64,000 nt of DNA from RBG-16-57-9 sp964529745 (GTDB lineage: Archaea; Thermoproteota; Bathyarchaeia; TCS64): assembly GCA_964529745.1 (NCBI GenBank), contig CAZGZR010000002.1, forward strand, positions 3,373 to 67,372, read 5' to 3'. The notes beneath the pieces are model-generated. The model had not been told where the DNA came from. It made no database searches and worked only from the letters and a program-made list of their open reading frames with translations. The translations under genes and the position numbers were made by a program. The stretch's first letter is position 1; each line of letters starts with the position of its first letter. Shown in pieces: positions 1-7,547 of this stretch.

Positions 1-1
1 A

Positions 2-514
2 ATTTCACAAGGAAGCAATTATGGTTACGCAATTGAGAAAGCAATTGATGTAAGCAATATTAGGGAATGGACAGAAGTTGCTTTTTCATCAATATATACT
101 ATATTAAGAAGAATGAAAAAGGATAACCTAATCACCAGTACTAGAGAGACAGTTAATGGCAGATCAAGAAACATTTATATCTTAACAGAAAAAGGGGAAG
201 AAAAACTAATCGAACGGCTGAGTTTCAATCTTTCAAATAAGGAAAAAGTCATCTCATCTTTTGATGTTACTATCGCAAATCTTGATAAGATTAGTAAAAA
301 TAACATAATTGAAGGCCTCAAAAAATATGAAGACTCTATTAACCTACGAATAGAACGTTACTATGTTAGAAGAGATCAAATCGACACTAGAATAGTGGCC
401 AAATACCCAGAAAAATTCTTTCTAAGAGCACTATGTGATAGACACGTATCCATGCTAGAAGCCGAAAAAGAGTGGCTAGCCAAATACTTAGAAGAAATAA
501 GAGAAAAGATGTAG
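2..514 (+). CDS. PadR-family transcriptional regulator (5' end outside window)
   Basis: The reading frame is open from base 2, so the first methionine at 113 is internal and the N-terminus lies off the left edge. The visible part begins with a PadR winged-helix pattern: a YGYAIEKAI helix, a W..VAFSSIYTILRRM recognition helix, a GRSRNIYILTEKG wing, then a C-terminal helical Vir_act_alpha_C-like region with charged coiled-coil character. PadR proteins are dimeric repressors that bind palindromic operators. The gene is convergent with the PLP enzyme next door, one base separating the two stop codons. It is the only regulator visible beside the catabolic island whose promoters share AATATT boxes, so it is the natural candidate to read them; that link is inference. 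Confidence 0.88.
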   Translation: MSQGSNYGYAIEKAIDVSNIREWTEVAFSSIYTILRRMKKDNLITSTRETVNGRSRNIYILTEKGEEKLIERLSFNLSNKEKVISSFDVTIANLDKISKNNIIEGLKKYEDSINLRIERYYVRRDQIDTRIVAKYPEKFFLRALCDRHVSMLEAEKEWLAKYLEEIREKM

Positions 515-515
515 T

Positions 516-1598
516 CTACTGCGATTTACCTCTAGCAGATACGGGCCAAACTATCTCGACTTCTCCATCACGGACACCGTGATAGTGTTCATGAAGATCG
601 ATGGTCGTATCGCAGTGGCTTGGGTATAGCTCTATTTTTTCTCCTAGTTTGAAGTTGATTTCCTTATTTTTGATGGTTAGTACGCCGTGTTCGTCACCTG
701 CTGAGCTGTATTCGACGCCCTCGTAACCTTTTACTATGGCTTGTCCGCTGTCAACTGAGGATTTCTTGGTTCCGCAGTCAACTATTACGCCACCTTCTAT
801 ATTTGTACTCATGATAGTGGTCAGAACCGTTAGCGCTCTGTCAAACTCGGGTGCGCTTATGTGGTATTTCCAGTCCATCAGGACATAGGAGCCGGGTTGA
901 ACCTCTGTACAGTGCATGTATTGTTGCTTGTATGTGCCTGTACCTGACCCTGATACAACGTCTATGTTTAACCCCGAGTCGATGAACGCTTCCTTGGTTT
1001 CAACTATTAATTCGTTGCATTTTTCGATCGCTTCAAGTTTGTATTCCATGCCCTTGTACTGATCTAGAGTGTGTAAAATCCCATGATAACACTGGAACCC
1101 TAGTAGGTTCAATCCCTTCAACTTGTTAACCTGTGAAGCAAATGTTGATGCGATTTTACCAGGTTTAACTCCGCATCTGTTTTGGCCAACATTAACGTCT
1201 ACAAGCACGTTTTGAGTAACATTGTTTTTCGCTGCCATCTTGGATATCGCCTCTGCGTTCTGTATATCATCGACGCATACAGTTAGCTCTGGTGCGTGTT
1301 TTCTGAGAGACATCAGTCTCTTTATCTTGTAATCTCCGACGATCTCGTTTGTTATCAGAAGATCTGTTATCCCTGAGAGAATCAGAGTCTCTGCTTCTCC
1401 CAGTTTTTGACAGCTTATCCCTTTCGCCCCTGATCTTATCTGTTTCCACGATATGAACGGACTTTTTGGAGTCTTATAATGGGGTCTGAAGTGTTTCCCT
1501 TTTTTGCCTCTGAAGAATGAAGCCATTGTCTCGATGTTTTTTTCCATTAGGTCTAAATCGACGATTAGCGCGGGTGTATCTATCTCTGAGATGTGCAT
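516..1598 (-). CDS. D-threonine aldolase / D-serine dehydratase-like PLP enzyme
   Basis: Fold-type III PLP enzyme of the DSD1/D-threonine aldolase family, 360 aa, the usual length. An alanine-racemase-like N-terminal barrel carries the presumed PLP lysine in RPHYKTPK (Lys42). The C-terminal domain ends with the family metal site (HCD near residues 328-330) and a WPVSARG tail. Such enzymes either split D-threonine or D-3-hydroxyaspartate to glycine plus an aldehyde, or deaminate D-serine; sequence cannot choose between these. A glycine product would feed the GcvP-like pair at 6-9 kb. The gene lies 69 bases after the aspartase-like gene but has its own AATATT box array upstream (1619-1656), so it may be transcribed separately. 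Confidence 0.85.
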   Translation of the reverse strand: MHISEIDTPALIVDLDLMEKNIETMASFFRGKKGKHFRPHYKTPKSPFISWKQIRSGAKGISCQKLGEAETLILSGITDLLITNEIVGDYKIKRLMSLRKHAPELTVCVDDIQNAEAISKMAAKNNVTQNVLVDVNVGQNRCGVKPGKIASTFASQVNKLKGLNLLGFQCYHGILHTLDQYKGMEYKLEAIEKCNELIVETKEAFIDSGLNIDVVSGSGTGTYKQQYMHCTEVQPGSYVLMDWKYHISAPEFDRALTVLTTIMSTNIEGGVIVDCGTKKSSVDSGQAIVKGYEGVEYSSAGDEHGVLTIKNKEINFKLGEKIELYPSHCDTTIDLHEHYHGVRDGEVEIVWPVSARGKSQ

Positions 1599-1618
1599 TT
1601 GATTTCAAATAACAATGG

Positions 1619-1656
1619 AATAGTATATCAATATAATATTATCCGATGAAAATATC
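1619..1656 (-). promoter_or_regulatory. Phased AATATT operator boxes upstream of the D-threonine aldolase-like gene
   Basis: Three boxes start at 1619 (AATAGT), 1635 (AATATT, centre of the perfect 10-bp palindrome ATAATATTAT at 1633-1642) and 1651 (AATATC), exactly 16 bp apart. They sit 21-58 bases upstream of the start at 1598 and overlap the likely TATA region. Confidence 0.5.
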
Positions 1657-1667
1657 TTTTGTCATGT

Positions 1668-3017
1668 TTATATTAAGTCGCTATCTTTTAAAAGCCTTCT
1701 AAGAAGAACGATATCTCCATCCGCTTGTTTACAGAGTTCACTGATCTTGGAGTAGCCGTGAACCTTCATAAGATCAGTGAGAAGGGGAATAATTGAGTTG
1801 ACGTGTCTATCGTTTTTCTTAAGGTTTACAGTGATACCGGAGATACAGAGGTCTACAAGGGTCTCAGCAGCGTTGGAAAGCATGGACATTGAATCAAGTA
1901 TATTGAACACGACAAGGCTCTCCCAGACATTAAGGTCCAACTCACCGTGATCCAACGCAGCCTCACAAGCGGCATGCTTCCCACACACCTGAAAGCATAA
2001 CTGAATTACGAACTCAGGAATCACTGGATTCACCTTTCCCGGCATAATAGAAGACCCCGGTTGAACCGGGGGAATAAAGATCTCCCCAACACCGGCTTCA
2101 GGTCCAGAACTCAGCAAACGGATGTCTTTTGAAATCTTGATCAACCCTCTCGCCATCAAGTTGAGCGCTGAGGAGACGGCTATCATGTCATCCATGTTCT
2201 GGGCTGCGTCAAACAGGTTATCAGCTCGAACAAATTGAGGGCTTCCTGTTATGGTTCTTAGTTCTTCGATTACGAGGTTGAAGTAGTCTTCAGGCACAAC
2301 ATCAACGGTTCCTACAATCGTGCCACCCAGATTAACACGGTATAGTTCTGATAAAGGCGAGTTTATTCGATTGATCGCTCTTTCAACGAAACCTGCATAT
2401 CCTGAAAACAAGTTTTGATATGTAGTAACAACGGCGTCCTGAAGACAGGTTCTGCTCAGGCGTTTTTCGTGTTCATATTTATCTCCGATGAGAGACAAGG
2501 AATCAGCTAGGCGATTCAATAGAGGCTGAGTTGAATCCCATTGTTTGATTATCGCAAGGTGACAAGCAGTTGGTATCACATCGTTTGTGGACTGGTTCAT
2601 GTTTACGTCATCATTGGGCTTGAAATGGATGTAGTCTCCTTTGCGTCCACCAGTAGCCTCCTCTGCGATGTTAGCCAGAACCTCGTTGGCGTTCATGTTG
2701 CATGAGGTCCCGCCGCCTCCGTGCATCGTGTTGATGGGAAATTGACTATACATCTCGTCTTTGATAACTTTATCAACTGCGGTACAGATGGCTTCAGCCT
2801 TCCAACCTTCAAGGTGACCGGCAGCAGAATTAGCTAGTGCAGCAGCTTTCTTCACCATCAATAGGCTTCCGATGAAGACGGGGTATTCAGCTATCTGTTT
2901 CCCATTTTTTACCGGAAAGTTGTTGACGGCTCTCTGAGTCTGCGCCCCATAGTAGACATCTTCTGGTACCTGTATTTTTCCTAGTAGGTCTTCCTCTATC
3001 CTGTGTTTCAGCTTCAT
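1668..3017 (-). CDS. Aspartate ammonia-lyase / fumarase-family lyase
   Basis: 449-aa member of the fumarase/aspartase superfamily, predicted to release ammonia from L-aspartate to give fumarate, or to act on a related substrate. The N-terminus RIEEDLLG..VP.D.YYG is aspartase-like. GGGGTSCNMNANEV (around 100-112), QSTND (142-146) and the signature GSSIMPGKVNP (321-331) are all present. At the position where fumarase has RTH and aspartase usually RTQ, this protein has RTC (Arg189-Cys191), so substrate choice is uncertain. Together with the nearby asparaginase it would complete Asn to Asp to fumarate plus two ammonia. It lies 46 bases after the DUF6282 gene on the same strand, probably as one transcript. 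Confidence 0.82.
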   Translation of the reverse strand: MKLKHRIEEDLLGKIQVPEDVYYGAQTQRAVNNFPVKNGKQIAEYPVFIGSLLMVKKAAALANSAAGHLEGWKAEAICTAVDKVIKDEMYSQFPINTMHGGGGTSCNMNANEVLANIAEEATGGRKGDYIHFKPNDDVNMNQSTNDVIPTACHLAIIKQWDSTQPLLNRLADSLSLIGDKYEHEKRLSRTCLQDAVVTTYQNLFSGYAGFVERAINRINSPLSELYRVNLGGTIVGTVDVVPEDYFNLVIEELRTITGSPQFVRADNLFDAAQNMDDMIAVSSALNLMARGLIKISKDIRLLSSGPEAGVGEIFIPPVQPGSSIMPGKVNPVIPEFVIQLCFQVCGKHAACEAALDHGELDLNVWESLVVFNILDSMSMLSNAAETLVDLCISGITVNLKKNDRHVNSIIPLLTDLMKVHGYSKISELCKQADGDIVLLRRLLKDSDLI

Positions 3018-3063
3018 TTTTTTTCACCCTAGCTGAATATTGTTTGGCTTGAAGCTGGATTGG

Positions 3064-3945
3064 TCAAATATTTAATAATTTTTCAGGGTTGTCTTTCGTC
3101 ATTACTTCTATCTCTTTTTCAGTTATACCACGATCCAACATCTCCTTGATGAAAGCCATCATGGTATCAACTGGGGGAGGAAGCAGATCAGTCCCAGCAT
3201 CAGTAGCCAACACACACCTATCAGCCCCGATAGATTTGAACGCTTGAGCGATATCGTCCTTCTTTCTACTTGGATAACAATGCTCAATAATGGCCCCCAT
3301 ATCAGCCATCTTGACTTGGTCCTCGACTGACCACCCAGTAGTCATGTGCTCAGCGTGGGTCACCAATATCTTCTTTACTCCACTTTTCTTAGCAGCTTCG
3401 ATTAACGCGTAAATTTCTTCAAGCGATATGTGCCCAGTACCCAGAATCACGTCGAAATCAGAGATTATCCCTAGAATCTCCATGACTTCAGGCAAAATAC
3501 CACGATATTCGTCTGTTATCTTGAGACCCTTCCATCCACTTCGCGGTCTCTCCATCTTTATGTCTGGTTTAAGGGTGGGCAGTCCTGGAAAACCGATCTT
3601 CTCAATATTGTGAGCGGCATGAAAGACAGGCATCCAAACTTCCTTGGCGCCCTTATTTACAGCCGCTTCCACGGCATCCGGGTTTAGACCACCTGTATAA
3701 CTCCCGAGTACAATGCTGCCGTGTGCCTCAAAATCTGGAATTACCTTTCTTACTATCTCGGCTTTCCCTGCGTTGCATCCGAGATGGTTTTTGAATAAAA
3801 TTCCTTTATATCCATATTTTTTTGCTTGTTTTGAGATATCGTACTCGTCTCCTATTCTTTGATATAGACAGGGTCCTGAGTGTACGTGGAGGTCGATTAT
3901 TCCCTGTGCGAGTTCTTTGAACCATTTTGGTTGATTATGCATCAT
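3064..3945 (-). CDS. DUF6282 metal-dependent hydrolase (amidohydrolase-like)
   Basis: TIM-barrel amidohydrolase-like protein. It shows IIDLHVHSGP (metal-binding HxH near the start), a central HLGCNAG and VFHAAH, a later GTGHIS and VTHAEHMT, and a C-terminal LATDAGTD, the layout of a mononuclear or binuclear metal hydrolase; I recognise the family as DUF6282, of unknown substrate. A longer frame starts at 3972, but its first nine residues are hydrophobic and would run into the AATATT boxes. The two methionines at 3945 and 3942 give a sensible N-terminus with a TATA-like element 20-30 bases upstream, so I choose 3945. It is divergent from asparaginase and shares its control region. Confidence 0.78.
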   Translation of the reverse strand: MMHNQPKWFKELAQGIIDLHVHSGPCLYQRIGDEYDISKQAKKYGYKGILFKNHLGCNAGKAEIVRKVIPDFEAHGSIVLGSYTGGLNPDAVEAAVNKGAKEVWMPVFHAAHNIEKIGFPGLPTLKPDIKMERPRSGWKGLKITDEYRGILPEVMEILGIISDFDVILGTGHISLEEIYALIEAAKKSGVKKILVTHAEHMTTGWSVEDQVKMADMGAIIEHCYPSRKKDDIAQAFKSIGADRCVLATDAGTDLLPPPVDTMMAFIKEMLDRGITEKEIEVMTKDNPEKLLNI

Positions 3946-3958
3946 TTGGAAACATACT

Positions 3959-3994
3959 AATATTATGAACATATAATATTATCTGTTCAATATA
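3959..3994. promoter_or_regulatory. Divergent promoter with phased AATATT boxes (DUF6282 / asparaginase)
   Basis: AATATT occurs at 3959 and 3975, exactly 16 bp apart, with a weaker AATATA at 3989. The 3975 copy sits in the perfect palindrome ATAATATTAT (3973-3982) in the context ATATAATATTATCTG, almost identical to the copy at 1631. The array fills the gap between two divergent genes and could control both. Confidence 0.5.
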
Positions 3995-4011
3995 ATGTGG
4001 AGGTACAAATA

Positions 4012-4995
4012 ATGACCAAGATCTTACTAATCACCACCGGAGGAACCATCTCAGGAGGCAAAAACCCGGAAACAGGCGGAGACATCCCCCTAGGAGGAGA
4101 AGCCCTACTCCAATTAATTCCGAATATCAAGGAAAAGTACAATGTCGAACACCTTGATTTCTGCCTGCTTCCTAGTCCCCAAATAACCCTCGAAATGGCG
4201 CTATCTTTAGCGAAGACGATAAATCAAAGATTCAAGAACGACACAGATTTATCAGGAATAGTCGTCACCCACGGCACAGATACCCTAGAAGAGACAGCGT
4301 TCCTGCTCTGGCTCACAGTCGATGATGAGAGACCGGTTGTCCTTACGGCGGCTCAGAGACCTCCCAAAGAAGACTCATCTGATGCCATTCGAAACCTCGG
4401 AAACGCCCTACAAATAGCGGCGCAAAACAGATCAAAAGGAAAGGGCGTGATGGTGTGTCTCAACAACGAGATAAACTCGGCGAGATACGTCAGGAAAACT
4501 CATACATGGGCGCTCCAATCATTTTGCTCTGGAAGCTACGGGCTGATTGGCTACGTCGATAAAGATGACGTTATTTTCTATGAAAAACCCTTGAATCGCT
4601 TGACCCTTGAAGCAGATGCAATCGATCAGGACGTTGACTTGGTGAAAATCACCCAAGGCAACAATACACGATACTTGGAGGCCTCGATACGCGAAAAAGC
4701 ATCAGGCATCGTAATTGAGGCTTCGGGTCGTGGATTCGCGCCATCAGCTTGTCTGGACAAGCTTTACGAGGCGAGAAAAGAGGGTATCAGCGTCGTTATG
4801 GTCTCAAGATGCTTTGAGGGAAGGGTAGACCTCAAAGACAAGCATATAGAGGTAGGAATAGTGAGTGGAGAGGATTTGGATGGTCTTAAAGCCAGAGTCT
4901 TGTTGAGTCTGTTGCTTCCTAAGACCCGAGACCCTGAGACGATTCAGAGTTATTTTGATCATCTGTCAGGCAAAAGGCCGCTGGAGTTGGTTTGA
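4012..4995 (+). CDS. L-asparaginase, type I
   Basis: Cytoplasmic-type asparaginase, Asn to Asp plus ammonia, 327 aa with no signal peptide. The first catalytic threonine is in TTGGTI (Thr12); the second active-site motif THGTDT is near residues 86-91; AQRPPKEDSSDA follows as the substrate-loop region. The frame is open from a GTG at 3997, but a Shine-Dalgarno GGAGGT (3999-4004) sits seven bases before the ATG at 4012, which fixes the start. The product aspartate can go to the aspartase-like lyase encoded divergently. The stop TGA overlaps the next ATG by one base (TGATG), so the dipeptidase homologue is translationally coupled. Confidence 0.9.
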   Translation: MTKILLITTGGTISGGKNPETGGDIPLGGEALLQLIPNIKEKYNVEHLDFCLLPSPQITLEMALSLAKTINQRFKNDTDLSGIVVTHGTDTLEETAFLLWLTVDDERPVVLTAAQRPPKEDSSDAIRNLGNALQIAAQNRSKGKGVMVCLNNEINSARYVRKTHTWALQSFCSGSYGLIGYVDKDDVIFYEKPLNRLTLEADAIDQDVDLVKITQGNNTRYLEASIREKASGIVIEASGRGFAPSACLDKLYEARKEGISVVMVSRCFEGRVDLKDKHIEVGIVSGEDLDGLKARVLLSLLLPKTRDPETIQSYFDHLSGKRPLELV

Positions 4996-6080
4996 TGGCG
5001 TCAGAGGTGTTTGAAAAGTATTCTCAGAGTATCAAGCTGAGTAAGGATCAAGAGGAACACGCAGCCGTACTGCATAATAATGCAATCATAGTCGATTCCT
5101 GTTCACTCTCATACACATTAGAGAGCAAATATCTTGAACAACTCAGGGAAGGCGGCGTGAAAGCAGCCATAGTTAGCGTCAACAAGGGAATAGCAGAGAC
5201 GGCTCAGAAACTCGTCGAGATAAAAGAACAGCAGGAGATAGTTGAGCTAGTAAGCAAGTTCCATAAACTAGAAGCATCTGTAAACTCGGGTAAGACAGCC
5301 GTATTCTTTGGCACGCAGAACTGTGAGGTAATCGAGAAGAACATCGATCTTCTTGAGGTATACTACAAGTTAGGATACCGTTCATTTGGTCCAACTTACT
5401 CGTTCGGTAACCTACTGGGAGCAGGGTGCATAGAACGATACGATTATGGTTTGACGTATTTTGGTGTTGATGTCGTTGAGGAGATCAACAAGCTCAATTG
5501 TCTAGTGGATGTCTCGCACTGTGGGGATATGGTAACAGATGAATCAATCTCCCTAGCCAAACTACCTGTAGCGACCCACGCCAACTCAAGAACTCTATCC
5601 AACTCTAAACGTAACAAGAAAGATGGCCAAATACAGGCAATCGCTGAGAAAGATGGGGTCGTCGGTTGCGTTGCTGCCCCCAACTTCGTTGTTAAACCAG
5701 ATCCCTTAGTGGCAAGAGTAAATCCTCCAATGATCAGTGATTATATCGATCACATCGATCACATATCCAACATGGTGGGCGTTGACCATGTGGGAATGGG
5801 CTTGGATTTCATAGCGAAATACCTGGACGCTGGTCTACAAGCGAACATCGCGTCAAACAAGAAAGACAAGTTTGGGATGTACCGTCAGAGAACCCTGCCT
5901 GAGCCCAGTAAACAGTTTGGCTCCTACGAGGACGCCATGACTATACCGTATGCTGTTCCCAGCGTCTTGAGGTTGATCGATGTCACTAGGGGGCTCGTTG
6001 AGCGTGGATACTCGGATGAGGAGTTCTTGAAGATTCTCGGCGGAAATTGGCTGAGGGTTTTCAAGAAAATCCTCGTTTAG
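4995..6080 (+). CDS. Peptidase M19 (membrane dipeptidase)-family protein, altered metal site
   Basis: About 361 aa, related to renal dipeptidase-type M19 enzymes that hydrolyse dipeptides, including those with a D-residue at the C-terminal side. The second half keeps family landmarks: DVSHCG, then THANSRTL...RN, then a GMGLDF strand. The canonical first metal motif DxHxD near the N-terminus is replaced by VDSCS (about residues 33-37), and the usual GxEG glutamate region reads GTQNC. The protein may therefore bind one metal, use Cys, or be non-catalytic. It is coupled to asparaginase by TGATG. The ATG at 4995 is preferred over the in-frame TTG just upstream. Confidence 0.75.
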   Translation: MASEVFEKYSQSIKLSKDQEEHAAVLHNNAIIVDSCSLSYTLESKYLEQLREGGVKAAIVSVNKGIAETAQKLVEIKEQQEIVELVSKFHKLEASVNSGKTAVFFGTQNCEVIEKNIDLLEVYYKLGYRSFGPTYSFGNLLGAGCIERYDYGLTYFGVDVVEEINKLNCLVDVSHCGDMVTDESISLAKLPVATHANSRTLSNSKRNKKDGQIQAIAEKDGVVGCVAAPNFVVKPDPLVARVNPPMISDYIDHIDHISNMVGVDHVGMGLDFIAKYLDAGLQANIASNKKDKFGMYRQRTLPEPSKQFGSYEDAMTIPYAVPSVLRLIDVTRGLVERGYSDEEFLKILGGNWLRVFKKILV

Positions 6081-6118
6081 CGATAATTCGAAGAGTCCAG
6101 ACTATAATCTTATTTAAT

Positions 6119-6140
6119 AATATTTTACTGATATAATATT
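6119..6140 (+). promoter_or_regulatory. Phased AATATT boxes upstream of the gcvPA-like gene
   Basis: AATATT at 6119-6124 and 6135-6140, exactly 16 bp apart. The second box ends three bases before the ATG at 6144, so it cannot be the TATA box. The first overlaps a TATA-like TATTTAATAATATT 20-33 bases upstream of the start, consistent with a leaderless transcript repressed at the promoter. Confidence 0.5.
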
Positions 6141-6143
6141 GGT

Positions 6144-7547
6144 ATGAAGAGAGATGATTTCGTCCACCCATACATCCCAAACTCGGTACCCGAGATAAAA
6201 CAGAAGATGTTGAACGAGGTGGGAGCAGCAGACGCCAATGAACTCTACAAGAAGATGATCCCAGAAAGACTTCTCCTGAAGACAGAGATGAACCTACCCG
6301 ATCCATTACCAGCGGAGTACGACCTCGCAAGACACGTCGAGAAGATATTATCAAAGAACAAGACATGCAGCCAGTATCTTAACTTCCGTGGAGCCGGTTG
6401 CTGGCAACACTTCGTACCAGAGGTGTGCGACGTAATCATCAGCCGCTCAGAACTACTAACATCATACGCTGGTAACACCTACGCTGACGCTGGGCGACAC
6501 CAGATACTATTCGAGTTCCAAAGCCTGCTGGGGGAACTGGTAGACATGGACGTAGGATGCCTGCCTACCTATGACTGGGGATCAGCCGCTGGAAACGCCC
6601 TCAGAATGACGACAAGAGCTACCAATAGAAACGAGGTTCTTGTCTCAAGGTCAACAAGCCCCTCTAGATTATCGATAATGAGTAACTACTGCGACTCGGT
6701 GGACGAAAAACGACGAATACAAATTAGATTAATCGATTTCGGCGAAGACGGGACGCTTGATCTTGAAGACCTGAAAAACAAGATATCCAGCAATACAGCG
6801 GGAGTCTACTTCGAGAACCCCTCCTTCCTTGGAACAATCGAGAAAGGATGCCATGCTATAACAGAGATAACCCACGATCAAAGAGCCATAGCTGTTGCTG
6901 GCGTCGATCCATCTTCACTGGGAATACTTGCTCCGCCAGGAGAATACGACGCTGATATCTGCTGTGGTGACGCCCAGCCACTCGGCATACACATGTACGC
7001 TGGTGGAGGCACTACAGGCTTCATCGCATCAAAAGATGATATGAGGATCGTTTCTGAGTATCCGGGGATACTCACAGGCATCTCGACAACAGATGTGCCG
7101 GGAACCTATGGGTTTGGTTCATGTTTCTTTGATAGGACATCCTATAATGGTAGGGAGAATGCGAAGGACTGGGTTGGCACGTTGACGTCACTTTGGGCGA
7201 TTGCCGGTGCAACTTATTTGTCGCTGATGGGTCCAGAGGGTATGAGGGAGCTCGGAGAAGCCATCCTGAATAAGTCTCATTACGCAGCCAAACTTTTTGG
7301 AGAAATACCTGGAGTAAACGTTCCCTATGCAAGCTTCTTCAAGGAGTTCCCTGTAAACTTCGATGGAACAGGGAGAACTGTTGCTCAGGTGAACAAGGAG
7401 CTTCTGAAACACGAGATATTTGGAGGCGTAGACATCTCAAGAGACTTTCCTGAGTTAGGCCAAAGCGGACTTTACTGTGTAACTGAGACACATTCCAAGG
7501 AAGACCTAGATCGATTAGTCGCTGTGCTCAGGGAGGTGCTCCAATGA
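6144..7547 (+). CDS. gcvPA: Glycine dehydrogenase (decarboxylating) subunit 1-like
   Basis: 467-aa homologue of the N-terminal half of the glycine cleavage P-protein. It starts with the family's HPYIPNS...IKQKML segment, has LNFRGAGCWQHFVP where typical GcvPA has GAGxYxHxVP, and EFQSLLGELVDMDV in the core. As in the family it lacks a PLP lysine; the partner supplies it. It pairs with the next gene through an ATGA overlap (7544-7547). In the glycine cleavage system the complex decarboxylates glycine and passes the aminomethyl group to H-protein, but no gcvH, gcvT or lpd is visible in the window. The chemistry here may be glycine decarboxylation with distant partners, or a variant reaction. Confidence 0.82.
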   Translation: MKRDDFVHPYIPNSVPEIKQKMLNEVGAADANELYKKMIPERLLLKTEMNLPDPLPAEYDLARHVEKILSKNKTCSQYLNFRGAGCWQHFVPEVCDVIISRSELLTSYAGNTYADAGRHQILFEFQSLLGELVDMDVGCLPTYDWGSAAGNALRMTTRATNRNEVLVSRSTSPSRLSIMSNYCDSVDEKRRIQIRLIDFGEDGTLDLEDLKNKISSNTAGVYFENPSFLGTIEKGCHAITEITHDQRAIAVAGVDPSSLGILAPPGEYDADICCGDAQPLGIHMYAGGGTTGFIASKDDMRIVSEYPGILTGISTTDVPGTYGFGSCFFDRTSYNGRENAKDWVGTLTSLWAIAGATYLSLMGPEGMRELGEAILNKSHYAAKLFGEIPGVNVPYASFFKEFPVNFDGTGRTVAQVNKELLKHEIFGGVDISRDFPELGQSGLYCVTETHSKEDLDRLVAVLREVLQ

